From Dyadobacter luteus (lineage in GTDB: Bacteria; Bacteroidota; Bacteroidia; Cytophagales; Spirosomataceae): a stretch of 64,000 nucleotides of DNA. The DNA lies in the NCBI RefSeq assembly GCF_003383615.1, contig NZ_QNUL01000001.1, positions 670,513 to 734,512 on the forward strand. Reading direction: 5' to 3'. Position numbers and translations under genes: made by a program. The notes beneath the pieces are model-generated. The model saw nothing but the letters and a program-made list of their open reading frames with translations. It did not search any database and was not told the origin of the DNA. Below are positions 45,820 through 56,017 of the stretch, in pieces. Position 1 is the first letter of the stretch; the number at the start of each line of letters is the position of its first letter.

Positions 45820-46398
45820 ATGAAACTGCAAAACAACCAATCCTTCAAACCTCTCTGGTCGCATCTTGGTCCCGCGCATTCGAACGTATTGCTTCGAGCC
45901 TCACCACTAAAAACAGATAACGGAAGGCTTGCTGACAAGCTTTCAGAATTCTTTGACTCACACACGCCCGCTGAGTTCTCTGGTAAACTTTCTATAATCC
46001 TGCAGGCCTATTCAGCAAATGATTACTACCGGCAAAGCAGCCCCTCAGACGTTCTTTTCACAATGGAAAAACTCTCTGATCTGGTAACCGCAGCTCATAT
46101 GATCTGCCGGAATACTCTTTTTAACCCCAGCGCGAACAAATCCAAGATCACCAATCTCCAAACCCAGACCGGTAGCTATAACGACATCGCCGATTTCTTC
46201 GAGCACCAACCTCTAAAGCGGTGGCAAGAGACGATCAAACATATCACTTTCTTTGCTCTGTGTAAGGATAACCCCGTGGATGCAGGTTACTGTCACGATA
46301 CACTTTTCGTTTTTAACTCATTCAGCAAACTTGTCGTCGCATGCTTCGATATCCTCAGAGAATTAAGGACACAGGATATTGCTTCAGACCCGCGCTGA
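45820..46398 (+). CDS. Hypothetical protein of the mobilisation module
   Basis: A 192-residue mostly helical protein without signal peptide or membrane segment, with no motif I can name. It is divergent from the XRE gene and shares the operator-like region with it, and is convergent with the MobC-type gene 35 bases away. It looks like an accessory gene carried by the mobile element; the function is unknown. Confidence 0.6.
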   Translation: MKLQNNQSFKPLWSHLGPAHSNVLLRASPLKTDNGRLADKLSEFFDSHTPAEFSGKLSIILQAYSANDYYRQSSPSDVLFTMEKLSDLVTAAHMICRNTLFNPSANKSKITNLQTQTGSYNDIADFFEHQPLKRWQETIKHITFFALCKDNPVDAGYCHDTLFVFNSFSKLVVACFDILRELRTQDIASDPR

Positions 46399-46433
46399 TG
46401 ATTACAGAATACATATTGGTAGTGCAGGGATTC

Positions 46434-48425
46434 TTATTTGGCTTTCTTTCTTACCATCAAATGTCTTCTGGCTGGATCTGCCAGTATTTTTTCGATTTCG
46501 CTGTCTGCTAGAAGTTGGACTTCCTCTTTGATCTGAAGAAAGTTAGCCGTAACGATTGACTCGTTAATCTCTCTGACTTGGGGAATTGGCCGGTATTTGT
46601 CTTGCTGGCTCTGGATAGCCTTGTGATCATTAATGATTTCGCAGTGAAAGGTCTTTAAGTCGATTTTTTGATCTGGATTATCTGCCATCATGCCTACGAA
46701 CTCTCCTGAGCTCAACCCGGCAATTTTAGATGCAGGAATGGCAAGATCAAGCTGTTTGGATTTACTTATAGAGGTATCTGTCCGGTTGATAGACAAACTG
46801 GTCCGGTCCTGCATAATCTTTCCGAAACGCTCAGAGAGCTGACGCGCGGTATCACCTGTGACCTGTCCGCTGATGATGTTACCTGTAATGTTAACAATGA
46901 CATCGGCCTGCTCTTTTCCGTAGTCTTTTCTAAGCTGAGAAAAATCCTGTATGCCTAGTGTGGTGGCCACCTTGTTAGATCTCGCCGTTGCAATAAGGCT
47001 ATCAATGCCGCTGAGATAAATAGTGGGAAACTCATCGAATACAAGGCTACTTTTAATCTTCCCCTTCTTGTTTACAATCTTGACAAGCCGGTTTACATAC
47101 AATGAGAGAACCGCGCCATAGATCTGAATCTTTTGCGGGTTGTTTCCCACGCAGACAATCTTGGGCTCTTTGGGATTATTGATATCCAGTGAGAAATCAT
47201 TTCCGGAAAGAACATAGTAAAGCTGCGGAGATGAGAGTCGGGCTAAAGCGATCTTTGCAGATGCAATCTGACCTTCAAGCTGCTCCATGGCATCATTCAA
47301 ATAAGCGGTAATAAATGGATTGATCAGTACCTCAATCTGTTTTTCTGTTCTCAGAATCGTGAAAAGCTTTTCGTAATCCAGCTGCATGAGCTCAATCACA
47401 TGTGGAAGCGTGCAGAACTCTCCATCATTGTAACGCCGCAGAAACCAGATCACAGCAGTCAGAAAGTTGATCGGAGATTCGACAAAAAAGTCACCTTGTT
47501 TTCTGATCCATTCTCTGTTGAGTCCCAACAGAATTGTGCGCGCTGATTCACCCGCGTCAGTGATATCAAACATGCTGGCCGCATCAAGTGGATTGCAGCG
47601 GTGGGATTTATTTAGATCATCAAAATTGATTGTGTAGAATTTGGGGGCTACCGCGTAGCTGGATTGATTTTCAAGCCAGCAGTTGTAGGCAATTAACGAT
47701 AGATCATCGAACTTAAAATCATAGATGAAAGCGCAGAAACCTTTTGAGATGTGCTGGGATATGATGTGCCGGATTACAAAATAGGATTTACCTGAGCCCG
47801 GAGATCCGCATACCAAAGTTCCCCGGAAAGGATTGATAATGTTAATCCAGCTACCATGCACCTTGTCTTTCAGACGGAAACGGGCCGGAAGATTCACCGA
47901 GTATTCGTTTGTCAACAGCCTCTGCTCCTGAGGGAAAGTCTCATTTTCTTTGTTGAAGATATCACCGCCGTTCAATTTTTGGTAAATGACTCTGGAAAGA
48001 AGTGTTCCGCCTGAAAGAACGAGCGAAAACCCAATACTAACAAAAGCTATATAGCAGCAAACAGCAAGTGTTGATACAAAACCAAGACTAAAAATGACTA
48101 TAGGCAAGAAATACCCAGCCAAGCCCCACATTAAAATGATCGCCCCTTTTCTGGGTCTTAGATTTTCGGTCTTCTTTCCTTTAACTCCGATTAGTGATAT
48201 TAAAAGGAAACCGAGGGCTATAAACTTGGACTTATTGAAATAAGCAAACAGCCCAGCCTTTTCAATGTTTGTCAGAACCTTGTCTGAAAAAGCCGAAACC
48301 AACTGCCAGTCTGCGAAAGCAGCATAACAATAGTAATAAAAGTGTAAAAATATAAGGGCAATAGAGATCATGCGGCTCATATCAAGAATCCTTGACAGAG
48401 CCTGCTGATTTTCAGAGTTCTGCAT
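46434..48425 (-). CDS. mobC: MobC/TraG-type coupling protein (T4CP)
   Basis: A 663-residue protein has N-terminal membrane helices (about 15-165) with the Bacteroides MobC-like YYCYAAF segment, Walker A GSPGSGKS (207-214) and the FEDL-like IYDFKFDDLS stretch. Walker B is in SSLVFDEFPTIYL (about residue 450), and the end has the TraG-type GNIISGQVTGDTARQL segment. It is the inner-membrane ATPase that couples relaxase-bound DNA to the mating channel. It lies on the minus strand downstream of the RHH and relaxase genes, so the order is mobB-mobA-like-mobC. Confidence 0.9.
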   Translation of the reverse strand: MQNSENQQALSRILDMSRMISIALIFLHFYYYCYAAFADWQLVSAFSDKVLTNIEKAGLFAYFNKSKFIALGFLLISLIGVKGKKTENLRPRKGAIILMWGLAGYFLPIVIFSLGFVSTLAVCCYIAFVSIGFSLVLSGGTLLSRVIYQKLNGGDIFNKENETFPQEQRLLTNEYSVNLPARFRLKDKVHGSWINIINPFRGTLVCGSPGSGKSYFVIRHIISQHISKGFCAFIYDFKFDDLSLIAYNCWLENQSSYAVAPKFYTINFDDLNKSHRCNPLDAASMFDITDAGESARTILLGLNREWIRKQGDFFVESPINFLTAVIWFLRRYNDGEFCTLPHVIELMQLDYEKLFTILRTEKQIEVLINPFITAYLNDAMEQLEGQIASAKIALARLSSPQLYYVLSGNDFSLDINNPKEPKIVCVGNNPQKIQIYGAVLSLYVNRLVKIVNKKGKIKSSLVFDEFPTIYLSGIDSLIATARSNKVATTLGIQDFSQLRKDYGKEQADVIVNITGNIISGQVTGDTARQLSERFGKIMQDRTSLSINRTDTSISKSKQLDLAIPASKIAGLSSGEFVGMMADNPDQKIDLKTFHCEIINDHKAIQSQQDKYRPIPQVREINESIVTANFLQIKEEVQLLADSEIEKILADPARRHLMVRKKAK

Positions 48426-48603
48426 AGTAAAAGTGAGCTATGTATATTGATTCTTACTGTTGTAGACGGTAAAAGCAAACTTGGATCAATTCAGGGCTGC
48501 GGGCGTCCGCTGCCGAACCATCTAACACGATATATTTATTGAAGGGCCTGAAGCTGGCCTTGCCACACAGCAACTTAAAACGGTCACAGAGTCCGCCCGC
48601 AGT

Positions 48604-48969
48604 TCACTGGTCTGCAAGTTTGGATATCCTGTCAAAAGCTTTTTGCAGCTGCACGACCAGTTTTCTTCTATTCAGCTCCAGATCCATTAGCTCGGTTTCA
48701 ATTTTTGCACTGCCAACATATTCCTTAATCTCACTCGCGCACCGCTCAAAGCTATCACAGGCCAGTTGCAGATCCGTCTTGATCTCAGCAAGGGTATCAT
48801 ACACCCTGTCAAGCGAAGCGTTGTGAACCCTTTCCACAACGGATTTTTCCAGGGCTTTTTCTCTGAGAAATCCGGATAGTTTCCTGTGCGTGCTCTGGGT
48901 GAACTGTTCGCTTATGATTGCATAATCTTGATCATTAAAGTAAACACTTACTTGATTTTTTCTTTTCAT
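48604..48969 (-). CDS. Mobilisation accessory protein (ribbon-helix-helix/MobA type)
   Basis: A 121-residue protein has an N-terminal RHH-like segment (QVSVYFNDQDYAIISEQF, then a LSGFLREKAL helix) and a long C-terminal coiled coil. Bacteroidota mobilisable elements encode such a small RHH protein between the relaxase and coupling-protein genes. It helps the relaxase bind oriT and form the relaxosome. It lies about 95 bases downstream of the relaxase gene on the same strand. Confidence 0.8.
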   Translation of the reverse strand: MKRKNQVSVYFNDQDYAIISEQFTQSTHRKLSGFLREKALEKSVVERVHNASLDRVYDTLAEIKTDLQLACDSFERCASEIKEYVGSAKIETELMDLELNRRKLVVQLQKAFDRISKLADQ

Positions 48970-49063
48970 TTTTAATCAAAGTAGTTAACATCCACGTACA
49001 AAATGAGGTAATCAGGAAAGTCAGCAATTAAAAATGCCTTAATTCTATGGTAAGTAAGAGTTG

Positions 49064-50344
49064 CTAAGAAACTTTCCTGCGTTTTCTGCTCTTTTTCTTC
49101 TTAACTAAACCATTATTTGAATAACCATGAACCTTGTTAAACAGATTAAATAAAAAATCAGCTTCTCTCTTTGCATTCCCGTCCCTAGGCCTGTCTGAAC
49201 TCCCACTGAGTGCTATTGAAACACTCTCAAAATCACCTCCAGCTGAATGCTGCTCCTGCTTTTGAAAAGCTTTCAAATCTAGGTCAGCTGCAGTCTGCAG
49301 ACTGCAGCAAGAAGCGATATAGCCAGCCGAGTAATGCGGGCCCAGAACCTTTGCATCAAAAACATATTTGGTCTGAAAATCGACATACGTAAGCGAATAT
49401 ACGCGCCGGATCTGATTCCTTTGAAAAACAGCCCGAATACCTTTTTCCTCAAGCTGGCAAATAAACTGTCCAACTGTATTCGTCTGTGTGCTCAATAAAA
49501 AATCTATTTCATTTTTGATTCTTGCCTGTCCTTTATTCCTGTTGATCAAGTTAGCTTCAAACCGCTGGCACAAATACTGCCACCTTGCGTTTTCAGCCAG
49601 ATCGTTCGATGATATGGGAGCACTGCGCCACCTGCCCTCTTTGTCAAGAATATAGTACCACAGTCCCAACACTTTATCCTGATGCTCCGGACGATGTTTT
49701 ACATATACCTTTACATTGTAAGAAATCAAAACCGCGTTCAGCTCCTGTACTGAGGTATAACTGTAGCTGTCCAAAGTCTGATTCAAAACGTTTTGTATCG
49801 CCTGATTCGTGGGTATTTTTCCGTAATTCGCGGCAGTAGAAGATATAGACGTCAACACCAGTTTTCTTCCTTCCGCCCTGATCAACCTGAAATCCTTTTC
49901 TATCTTCTGTCTTGCTGGATTTAATACGCTATTTGCCTTGTAATACAAGCTGATCTGCGTGCCATCGGACCTGATATTTGAAGTGATCAAATGAAGATGC
50001 GGATGGCCCGCATCCTCATGCCGGTATAAAAGATACGGCTGATACCTGAATCCAATCAGTTTTAAATAAGTAGCTGCGATTGCTTTTAGTTTCCGGTCCG
50101 TTAGCTGATCGTTTGGCGAGAAATTAAGTGACATATGAACACAATGCCTCTTTGCTAGGATATTCATGTCCGCTCTCATCTGAAAACGGTCGATTTTTTC
50201 TTTCATGGACAGATCCTTGACCTCCTTCAAAAATCCTCCGGCATCAAGCAAAGCAGCCTGACCGCTGCTTACCTTTCTTTCGTTATATACCAAGGCTCTC
50301 TTAAAGCTATTGACGTAATCAATTGTGACTACCATATTCTTCAC
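49064..50344 (-). CDS. mobB: MobB-type relaxase (mobilisation nuclease)
   Basis: A 426-residue protein has the relaxase/mobilisation-nuclease domain over about residues 20-250. The metal-binding cluster H109-x4-H114-P-H116-L-H118 (HEDAGHPHLHL) is clear, and HCVHMSLNFSPND fits the preceding strand. The Tyr nucleophile must lie near the N terminus (candidates Tyr10 and Tyr20). It nicks and relaxes DNA at oriT for transfer. It probably starts the mob operon, and the 1.1-kb gap upstream (50345-51501) is the natural place for oriT. Confidence 0.88.
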   Translation of the reverse strand: MKNMVVTIDYVNSFKRALVYNERKVSSGQAALLDAGGFLKEVKDLSMKEKIDRFQMRADMNILAKRHCVHMSLNFSPNDQLTDRKLKAIAATYLKLIGFRYQPYLLYRHEDAGHPHLHLITSNIRSDGTQISLYYKANSVLNPARQKIEKDFRLIRAEGRKLVLTSISSTAANYGKIPTNQAIQNVLNQTLDSYSYTSVQELNAVLISYNVKVYVKHRPEHQDKVLGLWYYILDKEGRWRSAPISSNDLAENARWQYLCQRFEANLINRNKGQARIKNEIDFLLSTQTNTVGQFICQLEEKGIRAVFQRNQIRRVYSLTYVDFQTKYVFDAKVLGPHYSAGYIASCCSLQTAADLDLKAFQKQEQHSAGGDFESVSIALSGSSDRPRDGNAKREADFLFNLFNKVHGYSNNGLVKKKKSRKRRKVS

Positions 50345-51501
50345 AGTTTAGTATTTTCCCGAATAATCACTCTGCAGACCCGTAGTTTTCCTTTATTATC
50401 TGTAACCAGGCTACATCACAAGTTTGGTCCGTGACTACGCCGGCTGTGAACCTGCCGAAAACTGCCAGATTTCAGTGACAACTGTGCGGTAGGTATTCTG
50501 CTATCAGACGCGGATCTGCGCTTGACTTTCAGATCAATCCTAGCAACCAGATGTCCCCTGATCACTGCACTTTGCCAAAGGCAAAGCGCCTGCAACGAGT
50601 TCAAATATAGACTGCGGTTCCCTGCAAACCATAACCCTTACAAATTCTAAATGGGTCTGTCAGCTAGATAGGTCAGATCTGATTGCCCCGGTCAGTAACA
50701 GCACAGCTCACCACCAATAAATAGTCGAACCTTGACAAGGATTATTTTCTACATGGATGGTTGGCTTTTTGTTTTTGTTGGTGCAGGTTATCGCTCGTAG
50801 GCAGAAAAAAGCAGATAATTCATTTGGATACAGACTTTGGCTGTATTTTAATTTGATTCAGGGCTAAATCAGAGATCGAAGGCGCTACCGCCACAATGGT
50901 GCCATTGATTGGTCCCTAATGTGCCTTCTAAGAAATTTCTGAGCACACCCCAGTCATCTATGGGACATTAAGGATTCTTTTGCTGCACCATCTTTATATT
51001 CCGTACTTCTATTTTACTGGTATTCGCAACTTTTACAGCTATACACCCTTGGATTTGGCAGAACAATGGTTGTTTGTCCTACCTTCGCTTTGCTTCAGTA
51101 ACTTCTTACACCGATCGCATATTAGAACGAGTTTCCCAGATTTTCTGCATAGCCGCACTTAGTTTCAACAACCGGAGTCGAACCAGAAGGTAGATTTGAA
51201 ATTGTATCCCCAAAAGCAGCCCCCTTCTCGATTGGTCTTATGCTAGAATTGTGGCCTGAAAGTTTTCTGTGAAAATCAAAAGTGGTCGGATCTTGCGAAA
51301 AATACTATTACGGCCGCCATGTAATGTAAATTCAGGGTGGTGGCATCTTTGTGTTTGCCGTGATTTTAGAGAATTTATTTTCGGGAAATAGCCCTCACCA
51401 TCCACCTAGATTTATCGACTGTTTACCAGTGATTTATAGGTAGATGATTGCTCGATACTTCTTTCTAGCTTGTAAAAAATAGTACCTAATAGATCCTTCG
51501 A
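50345..51501. other. Gap behind the mob module, possible oriT region
   Basis: No convincing gene lies here. The 62-codon minus-strand frame at 50416-50604 shows no family features. The region is the natural place for oriT and for an attachment site, but no unambiguous inverted repeat, direct repeat or tRNA was found. A T-arm-like word near 51172-51188 on the minus strand is discussed under rejected items. Confidence 0.4.
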
Positions 51502-53640
51502 ATGATCAGACGTTTACCACTGTTCTTCTTCCTGTTACAATTAAGCTTAAAGGTTCTCTCTCAAAATCCGGCTGTTGTGACCTATACTGAAATTCCGCAA
51601 GAGGGCATTAGTCTAGTTCAGGGATGGCGTTTCAACCCCAATGACAGTATACAATTCGCCAATCCTAACTTTGACGATTCCGCATGGAAGCAGATTGCGA
51701 CAGAAAAGATGTTGCATGAACTTCCTGAATTGAAACCAGTGCGTATCGGTTGGCTGCGACTGCATTTGAAAATTGGCTCCGCACTCAAAGATAAAGGCCT
51801 GGCACTTGATGTCTGGCAAAATTGTGCATCAGAAATTTATCTGGATGGCAAGCTGATCAGGCGTTACGGAGTAATTAGTTCGGTTCCCGAACGGGTGGTT
51901 CCGATTGGTATGGGGCAGCTTGCGCAGCCTGTAGTTCTGGTTCCTGGCAAAGAGCATGTTTTGGCGGTAAGGTTTGCAATCTGGGAGAATGGCTTTCATT
52001 TAAGAAATAACGGGTATTTTTTCTGGCTGACGCTTACGGACTTTTTATCATATCAGCAACTTATGAAAGAGGTTAACTTGTCTAACGAAACATTCACGGT
52101 CCTGCTGGCGGTCTTTTTCCTGATTTCAATGCTGCACCTGTCTTTCTATCGTTATGATCCGACACAGCGCGCAAACCTTTACTTTGCTGTGTATGCAATT
52201 TTATCGACAGTTGCTTTTCTGATTGTAAACCTGCAGGGCCATATCGAAGACGCCCGGATGTATCCTCTGGTCTATACGCCGGCTTTCATGATTGCTCTGA
52301 TGAGCGGAATCTGGACGGCCAGGGCACTGTGTTTCCTTTTTGAATACAGTTCGCGTGAGCTGATGATACTAATGTGGGCGCTTTATATTTTGAGCTCCGC
52401 AATGATGATCTTTTATCCACTCCGAATACCTTTTTTTATTGCCTATGGCGTTTTCCAGCTAATTAATATCTGGATCGCTGTTCGGGCGCTCCGCACCAGA
52501 AAACGAGGGGCGGCTATTATCGCCACCGGCTTTTTTGCGTCTATATTCTTTGTGGTGATTTCCGAAAGCCATAGTTTGCTTGGGATCGAAATGAGTTTGC
52601 TAATTAGCCAGGCCACGGTTGGATTGACCTATCTTGCACCTGCCCTGGGTATATCTCTTTATCTGGCTCGCGAATTTGCCCTGGATAGCAACCTACTTCG
52701 GCAGAAGCTGTTGCAGGTTGAAAAATTGTCTGCTGAAAATTTGTTGCATGCGCACGAAAAGCAGCAGTTGCTTGCCGAACAGAATGACAAGCTAGAAGCC
52801 CAGGTAATACAGCGGACCCAGCAGCTACAGGCCTCGCTCGACGATCTGAGGTCTGCACAGCAGCAGCTGATCCACTCCGAAAAAATGGCCTCGCTGGGCG
52901 AACTAACCGCTGGGATTGCCCACGAGATCAAAAACCCACTGAATTTTGTGAACAATTTTTCAGAATTGGGAGTAGAACTCATTGATGAATTGAGCCAGGA
53001 GCTCAATGACGGATCGATCGAAGAAGCCAGGTTAATTGCCTCAGATCTAAAACATAATCTGGATAAGATTAACCTGCATGGAAAGCGGGCAGATAATATA
53101 GTCAAAAGCATGTTGGAACATTCCAGAGCCGGTTCTGGGGAGAAGTCGGTAGTCGACATTAATAAGCTGGTTGAAGAATACCTCCGACTGGCTTATCACG
53201 GCCATCATGCAAAGAACAAAGAGTTTCAGTGCAAGCTTGTTACAAGGCTGACTGCAGAGCTGCCACCTTTGGAGGTTTTTGCCCAGGACATCGGCCGGGT
53301 CATGCTAAACCTGATTGGTAATGCCTTCGATGCCGTTGAGCAAAGGGCCAGGCAATCCGATGATGGCTATACTCCTACCGTAGAGCTTTCGACAGAGATT
53401 CAGGATGATTTTATAAAGATCAGCATCAAAGACAATGGGAGTGGGATCGCTGACGCAATTAAAGCAAAAGTGATGCAGCCATTTTTTACGACTAAACCGA
53501 CAGGACAGGGCACTGGATTAGGACTTTCGCTTAGTTATGACATCATCGTTAAAGGCCATGGCGGGTTGCTTAACCTGGATAGTGTTCAATTTGAGGGGAC
53601 AATTGTTGATGTTTACCTCAGAGTGCCTAATCTTGATTAA
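51502..53640 (+). CDS. 7TMR-DISM sensor histidine kinase
   Basis: A 712-residue protein has a signal peptide (about 1-20), an extracytoplasmic beta-sandwich domain (about 25-190) with the IYLDGKLIRRYG pattern, seven membrane helices (about 195-400), a coiled coil and a HisKA/HATPase kinase. Phospho-acceptor His474 sits in GIAHEIKNPLNF, the N box is NLIGNAFDAV, and the G boxes are DNGSGI and GTGLGLSLS (from 670). It senses an external signal and autophosphorylates. No response regulator gene is adjacent, so its partner is encoded elsewhere. Confidence 0.88.
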   Translation: MIRRLPLFFFLLQLSLKVLSQNPAVVTYTEIPQEGISLVQGWRFNPNDSIQFANPNFDDSAWKQIATEKMLHELPELKPVRIGWLRLHLKIGSALKDKGLALDVWQNCASEIYLDGKLIRRYGVISSVPERVVPIGMGQLAQPVVLVPGKEHVLAVRFAIWENGFHLRNNGYFFWLTLTDFLSYQQLMKEVNLSNETFTVLLAVFFLISMLHLSFYRYDPTQRANLYFAVYAILSTVAFLIVNLQGHIEDARMYPLVYTPAFMIALMSGIWTARALCFLFEYSSRELMILMWALYILSSAMMIFYPLRIPFFIAYGVFQLINIWIAVRALRTRKRGAAIIATGFFASIFFVVISESHSLLGIEMSLLISQATVGLTYLAPALGISLYLAREFALDSNLLRQKLLQVEKLSAENLLHAHEKQQLLAEQNDKLEAQVIQRTQQLQASLDDLRSAQQQLIHSEKMASLGELTAGIAHEIKNPLNFVNNFSELGVELIDELSQELNDGSIEEARLIASDLKHNLDKINLHGKRADNIVKSMLEHSRAGSGEKSVVDINKLVEEYLRLAYHGHHAKNKEFQCKLVTRLTAELPPLEVFAQDIGRVMLNLIGNAFDAVEQRARQSDDGYTPTVELSTEIQDDFIKISIKDNGSGIADAIKAKVMQPFFTTKPTGQGTGLGLSLSYDIIVKGHGGLLNLDSVQFEGTIVDVYLRVPNLD

Positions 53641-53820
53641 TCAGACCATTTCCCCCTAACTGTTACTCCAAGCTACTCTTACGGTGGAGTCATCCGTAAA
53701 AAGTGGACATCAGCGGCTGAAAAGTGCGATTGTCTTCTTCCCTCTAAATGTGAACTGCGGTGCTATGGAAAACTAGGAAAAAAATGTAACTCTGCAGAAC
53801 TATATTCGCTCGGGCGACCG

Positions 53821-54059
53821 TAAGACATTCCTCGCAAAGCAAGACCACTGTTCACAGCCGAGCAGAAAATGCTGATCGTAGTGAAAGCCTTTCGAGAAGG
53901 ACCTTCTCTGTGACATCCGCTAGAACCGCGGTATCTTCTCGGAGCCATCTTTCAAATAGACGCATCCGTTATCAAAGTGATCATGGCTAGAGTCAGCTAT
54001 AACCAATACATTGGCCGTTTGGCCATTCATCCTTGGCTAATGTGCCAAGTTGGCCTGTG
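53821..54059 (+). pseudogene. Degraded IS transposase (OrfA-like) remnant
   Basis: A frame after TAA 53821 contains FTAEQKMLIVVKAFREG (codons from about 53851), which matches the beginning of IS3-type OrfA helix-turn-helix proteins. It stops at TGA 53911 but the frame remains open past it to about 54059 with protein-like sequence (IDASVIKVIMARVSY). The gap from 53641 to here has no other content. Family assignment is by eye only. Confidence 0.3.
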
Positions 54060-54678
54060 AATACAGTATTCTGGTTACAATTCCCATTTGATTCAAGTAT
54101 TGTTGCCAGATTCAGATTCCAACGCCTAGGCCACCCAATAAGCCCTACCCCGCTACAAGTCAGCTCAATGCAACAATATTAAGCCTGAATTTGAAATAGG
54201 ACACATATGATTACCCAGCAATCGTTGGGGATTATTCTACACGCAAGGCAACGGGCTACATTACACAGTTGTGAACGCTCTACGGGCGGAAACTTTCAGT
54301 GAAACCCTTATTTGCCACTCCTTTTTAATTGCAACACATCAAGCATACATGATCAGCCCACGCCTACACACAGCCACTGCATGTTCCACTCCCAAATCAA
54401 CGCTATCACATTAACTGTGAACCAGATAGAACAAATAAAGAAAATTTACATGTGCTCAACTCCACTCCTTCCAGGCTGATCTCACCATCCATTTAAGTGC
54501 ACAGACCTACAGCCAAATGGGCAGTGTTCTGATGACTGAAACAAGCCTTTGGGTCACTAGTGACCTATCTATTCGGGTAAGATCAAAATCTGTGGAATCA
54601 AGGCGTGATATTTTAATTGTTGCATTTGTATTTGGGTTGCTCGCTGTCAATAGCTCCCGCCTTATCATCAACTTACAT
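54060..54678. other. Gap before the AI-2E transporter gene
   Basis: No coding frame was recognised; the open frame from 54517 to 54678 reads into the transporter gene but carries no family sequence, so the true start is placed at ATG 54679. The sequence looks degenerate and may belong with the IS remnant to its left. Confidence 0.4.
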
Positions 54679-55812
54679 ATGCATAAACTTTATCAAAATC
54701 AAAAAACCATAGGGCTGGCCGCTTCTTTGCTCTCACTGGTGCTTATCATCGGCCTTCTTTATACGCTACAAAGCGTAGTAGTGCCGCTGATGTTTTCAAT
54801 ACTGCTGGCCATTTCTCTTTATCCTGTCACACGCTTTATCGAAAAGTTCAAATTCAGCAGAGTTACAGCCTAGCTCTTATCAGTGCTGATAGCTATAATT
54901 CTGATCGGCGCTCTGATTTGGCTAATTATTCACCAGGTAGTTATCATAGGCTCAGGCGGCAGTGAGTGGCAGTCGAGCTTTATTCATATTATACAAACGA
55001 TTCAAAACTGGGTAACTGTCCGCTTCGGAATTGAGCAGGGACAAATCACAGAGCAGATCACCACATTTACCAACAGGGCTGTTTCCAATGCTGGCGTCAT
55101 TGTCAGCGCAGCACTTGGTTCTGTGGGAAGTATATTGGCCGGCGTTGTAATTGTGCCGCTTTTCACCTTCTTTCTTTTGTACTATCGCGATTTTTTCAGG
55201 GAGTTTTTCTTTCATGCATTTACCTCTACACCCAAAGAAATTGTCAGCGAAGTCCTTGACAGGATTTACTATGTCGTGCAGAGTTATCTTGTGGGGCTTG
55301 TGACTGTGATGGGAATTGTTGCGATACTAAACACGGTAGGGCTTCTGGTAATGGGCATTGAGTATGTATGGTTCTTTGGCATACTTGCATCGCTTCTGAT
55401 GCTGCTTCCTTATATCGGTATTGCAATCGGATCAATTCTGCCTGCAGTTTTCGCGCTGGCAACCAAGGACAGCGCCTGGTACGCAGCAGGCGTGATCGGA
55501 TGGTTTCAGATCGTCCAGTTTCTGGAAGGCAATTTTCTGACGCCCAATATTGTGGGCGGGAAAGTGAGCATCAATCCACTGATGGCATTGGTGGGGCTTC
55601 TGTTAGGAGGTATGCTTTTCGGACTTGCAGGACTTATACTTGCTATACCCATCATGGCGGTTTTAAAAGTTGTCTTCGATGCAGTTCCGTCGATGAAAGC
55701 ATTTGGTTTTCTGATAGGCGAACCCGAGCAGTATCATCTAAAAAGGTACTCGTCAAAAATCATTATGAAGCGCTGGAAAATAAACCCTGTGACACCACAA
55801 AGTGAAAGCTAG
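54679..55812 (+). pseudogene. AI-2E family transporter (PerM/TqsA type) broken by an in-frame TAG
   Basis: ATG 54679 opens a frame that reads 64 codons, stops at TAG 54871-54873, and continues in the same frame to 55812. Together they make a 377-codon AI-2E family transporter with about eight helices: an N-terminal pair, the periplasmic stretch, and the conserved C half with LVGLVTVMGIVAILNTVGLLV-type and YIGIAIGSILPA segments. The TAG replaces one sense codon in the second helix region (SRVTA then LLSVLIA). It may be a real loss, a sequencing error, or readthrough. It lies upstream of the secretion operon with a 205-base gap. Confidence 0.75.
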
Positions 55813-56017
55813 AAACCTGAAGCTGATCTGTAAGCCTGTAATATAAAAGGTAAATGGTTCTGGTTATGGGTTGGAGAATACGAAGATATCAGGACACCTA
55901 ACCGATGCTTGATTGACGGGTAGTACAAAAGCTCCGGGGCGGCAGTAGATGTTTACCAACATGGACTGAGCGTGTACATGCAAACACATATTGTATTAAA
56001 TCTTAACGAACCAATCA

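Noticed and set aside
50416..50604. A 62-codon minus-strand frame upstream of the relaxase
   Set aside because: Arg/Ser-rich composition typical of chance frames; the region is more likely non-coding with oriT.
51129..51240. A tRNA or its 3' remnant on the minus strand (T-arm-like TCTGGTTCGACTCCGG) that could be an att site, or a GIY-YIG nuclease C-terminal remnant (open frame with GSTPVVETKCGYAENLGNSF)
   Set aside because: The T-arm stem has a mismatch and no acceptor, D or anticodon arms can be drawn. The open frame is only about 37 codons and has no upstream nuclease domain. It could be a scar of a mobile element but cannot be supported.
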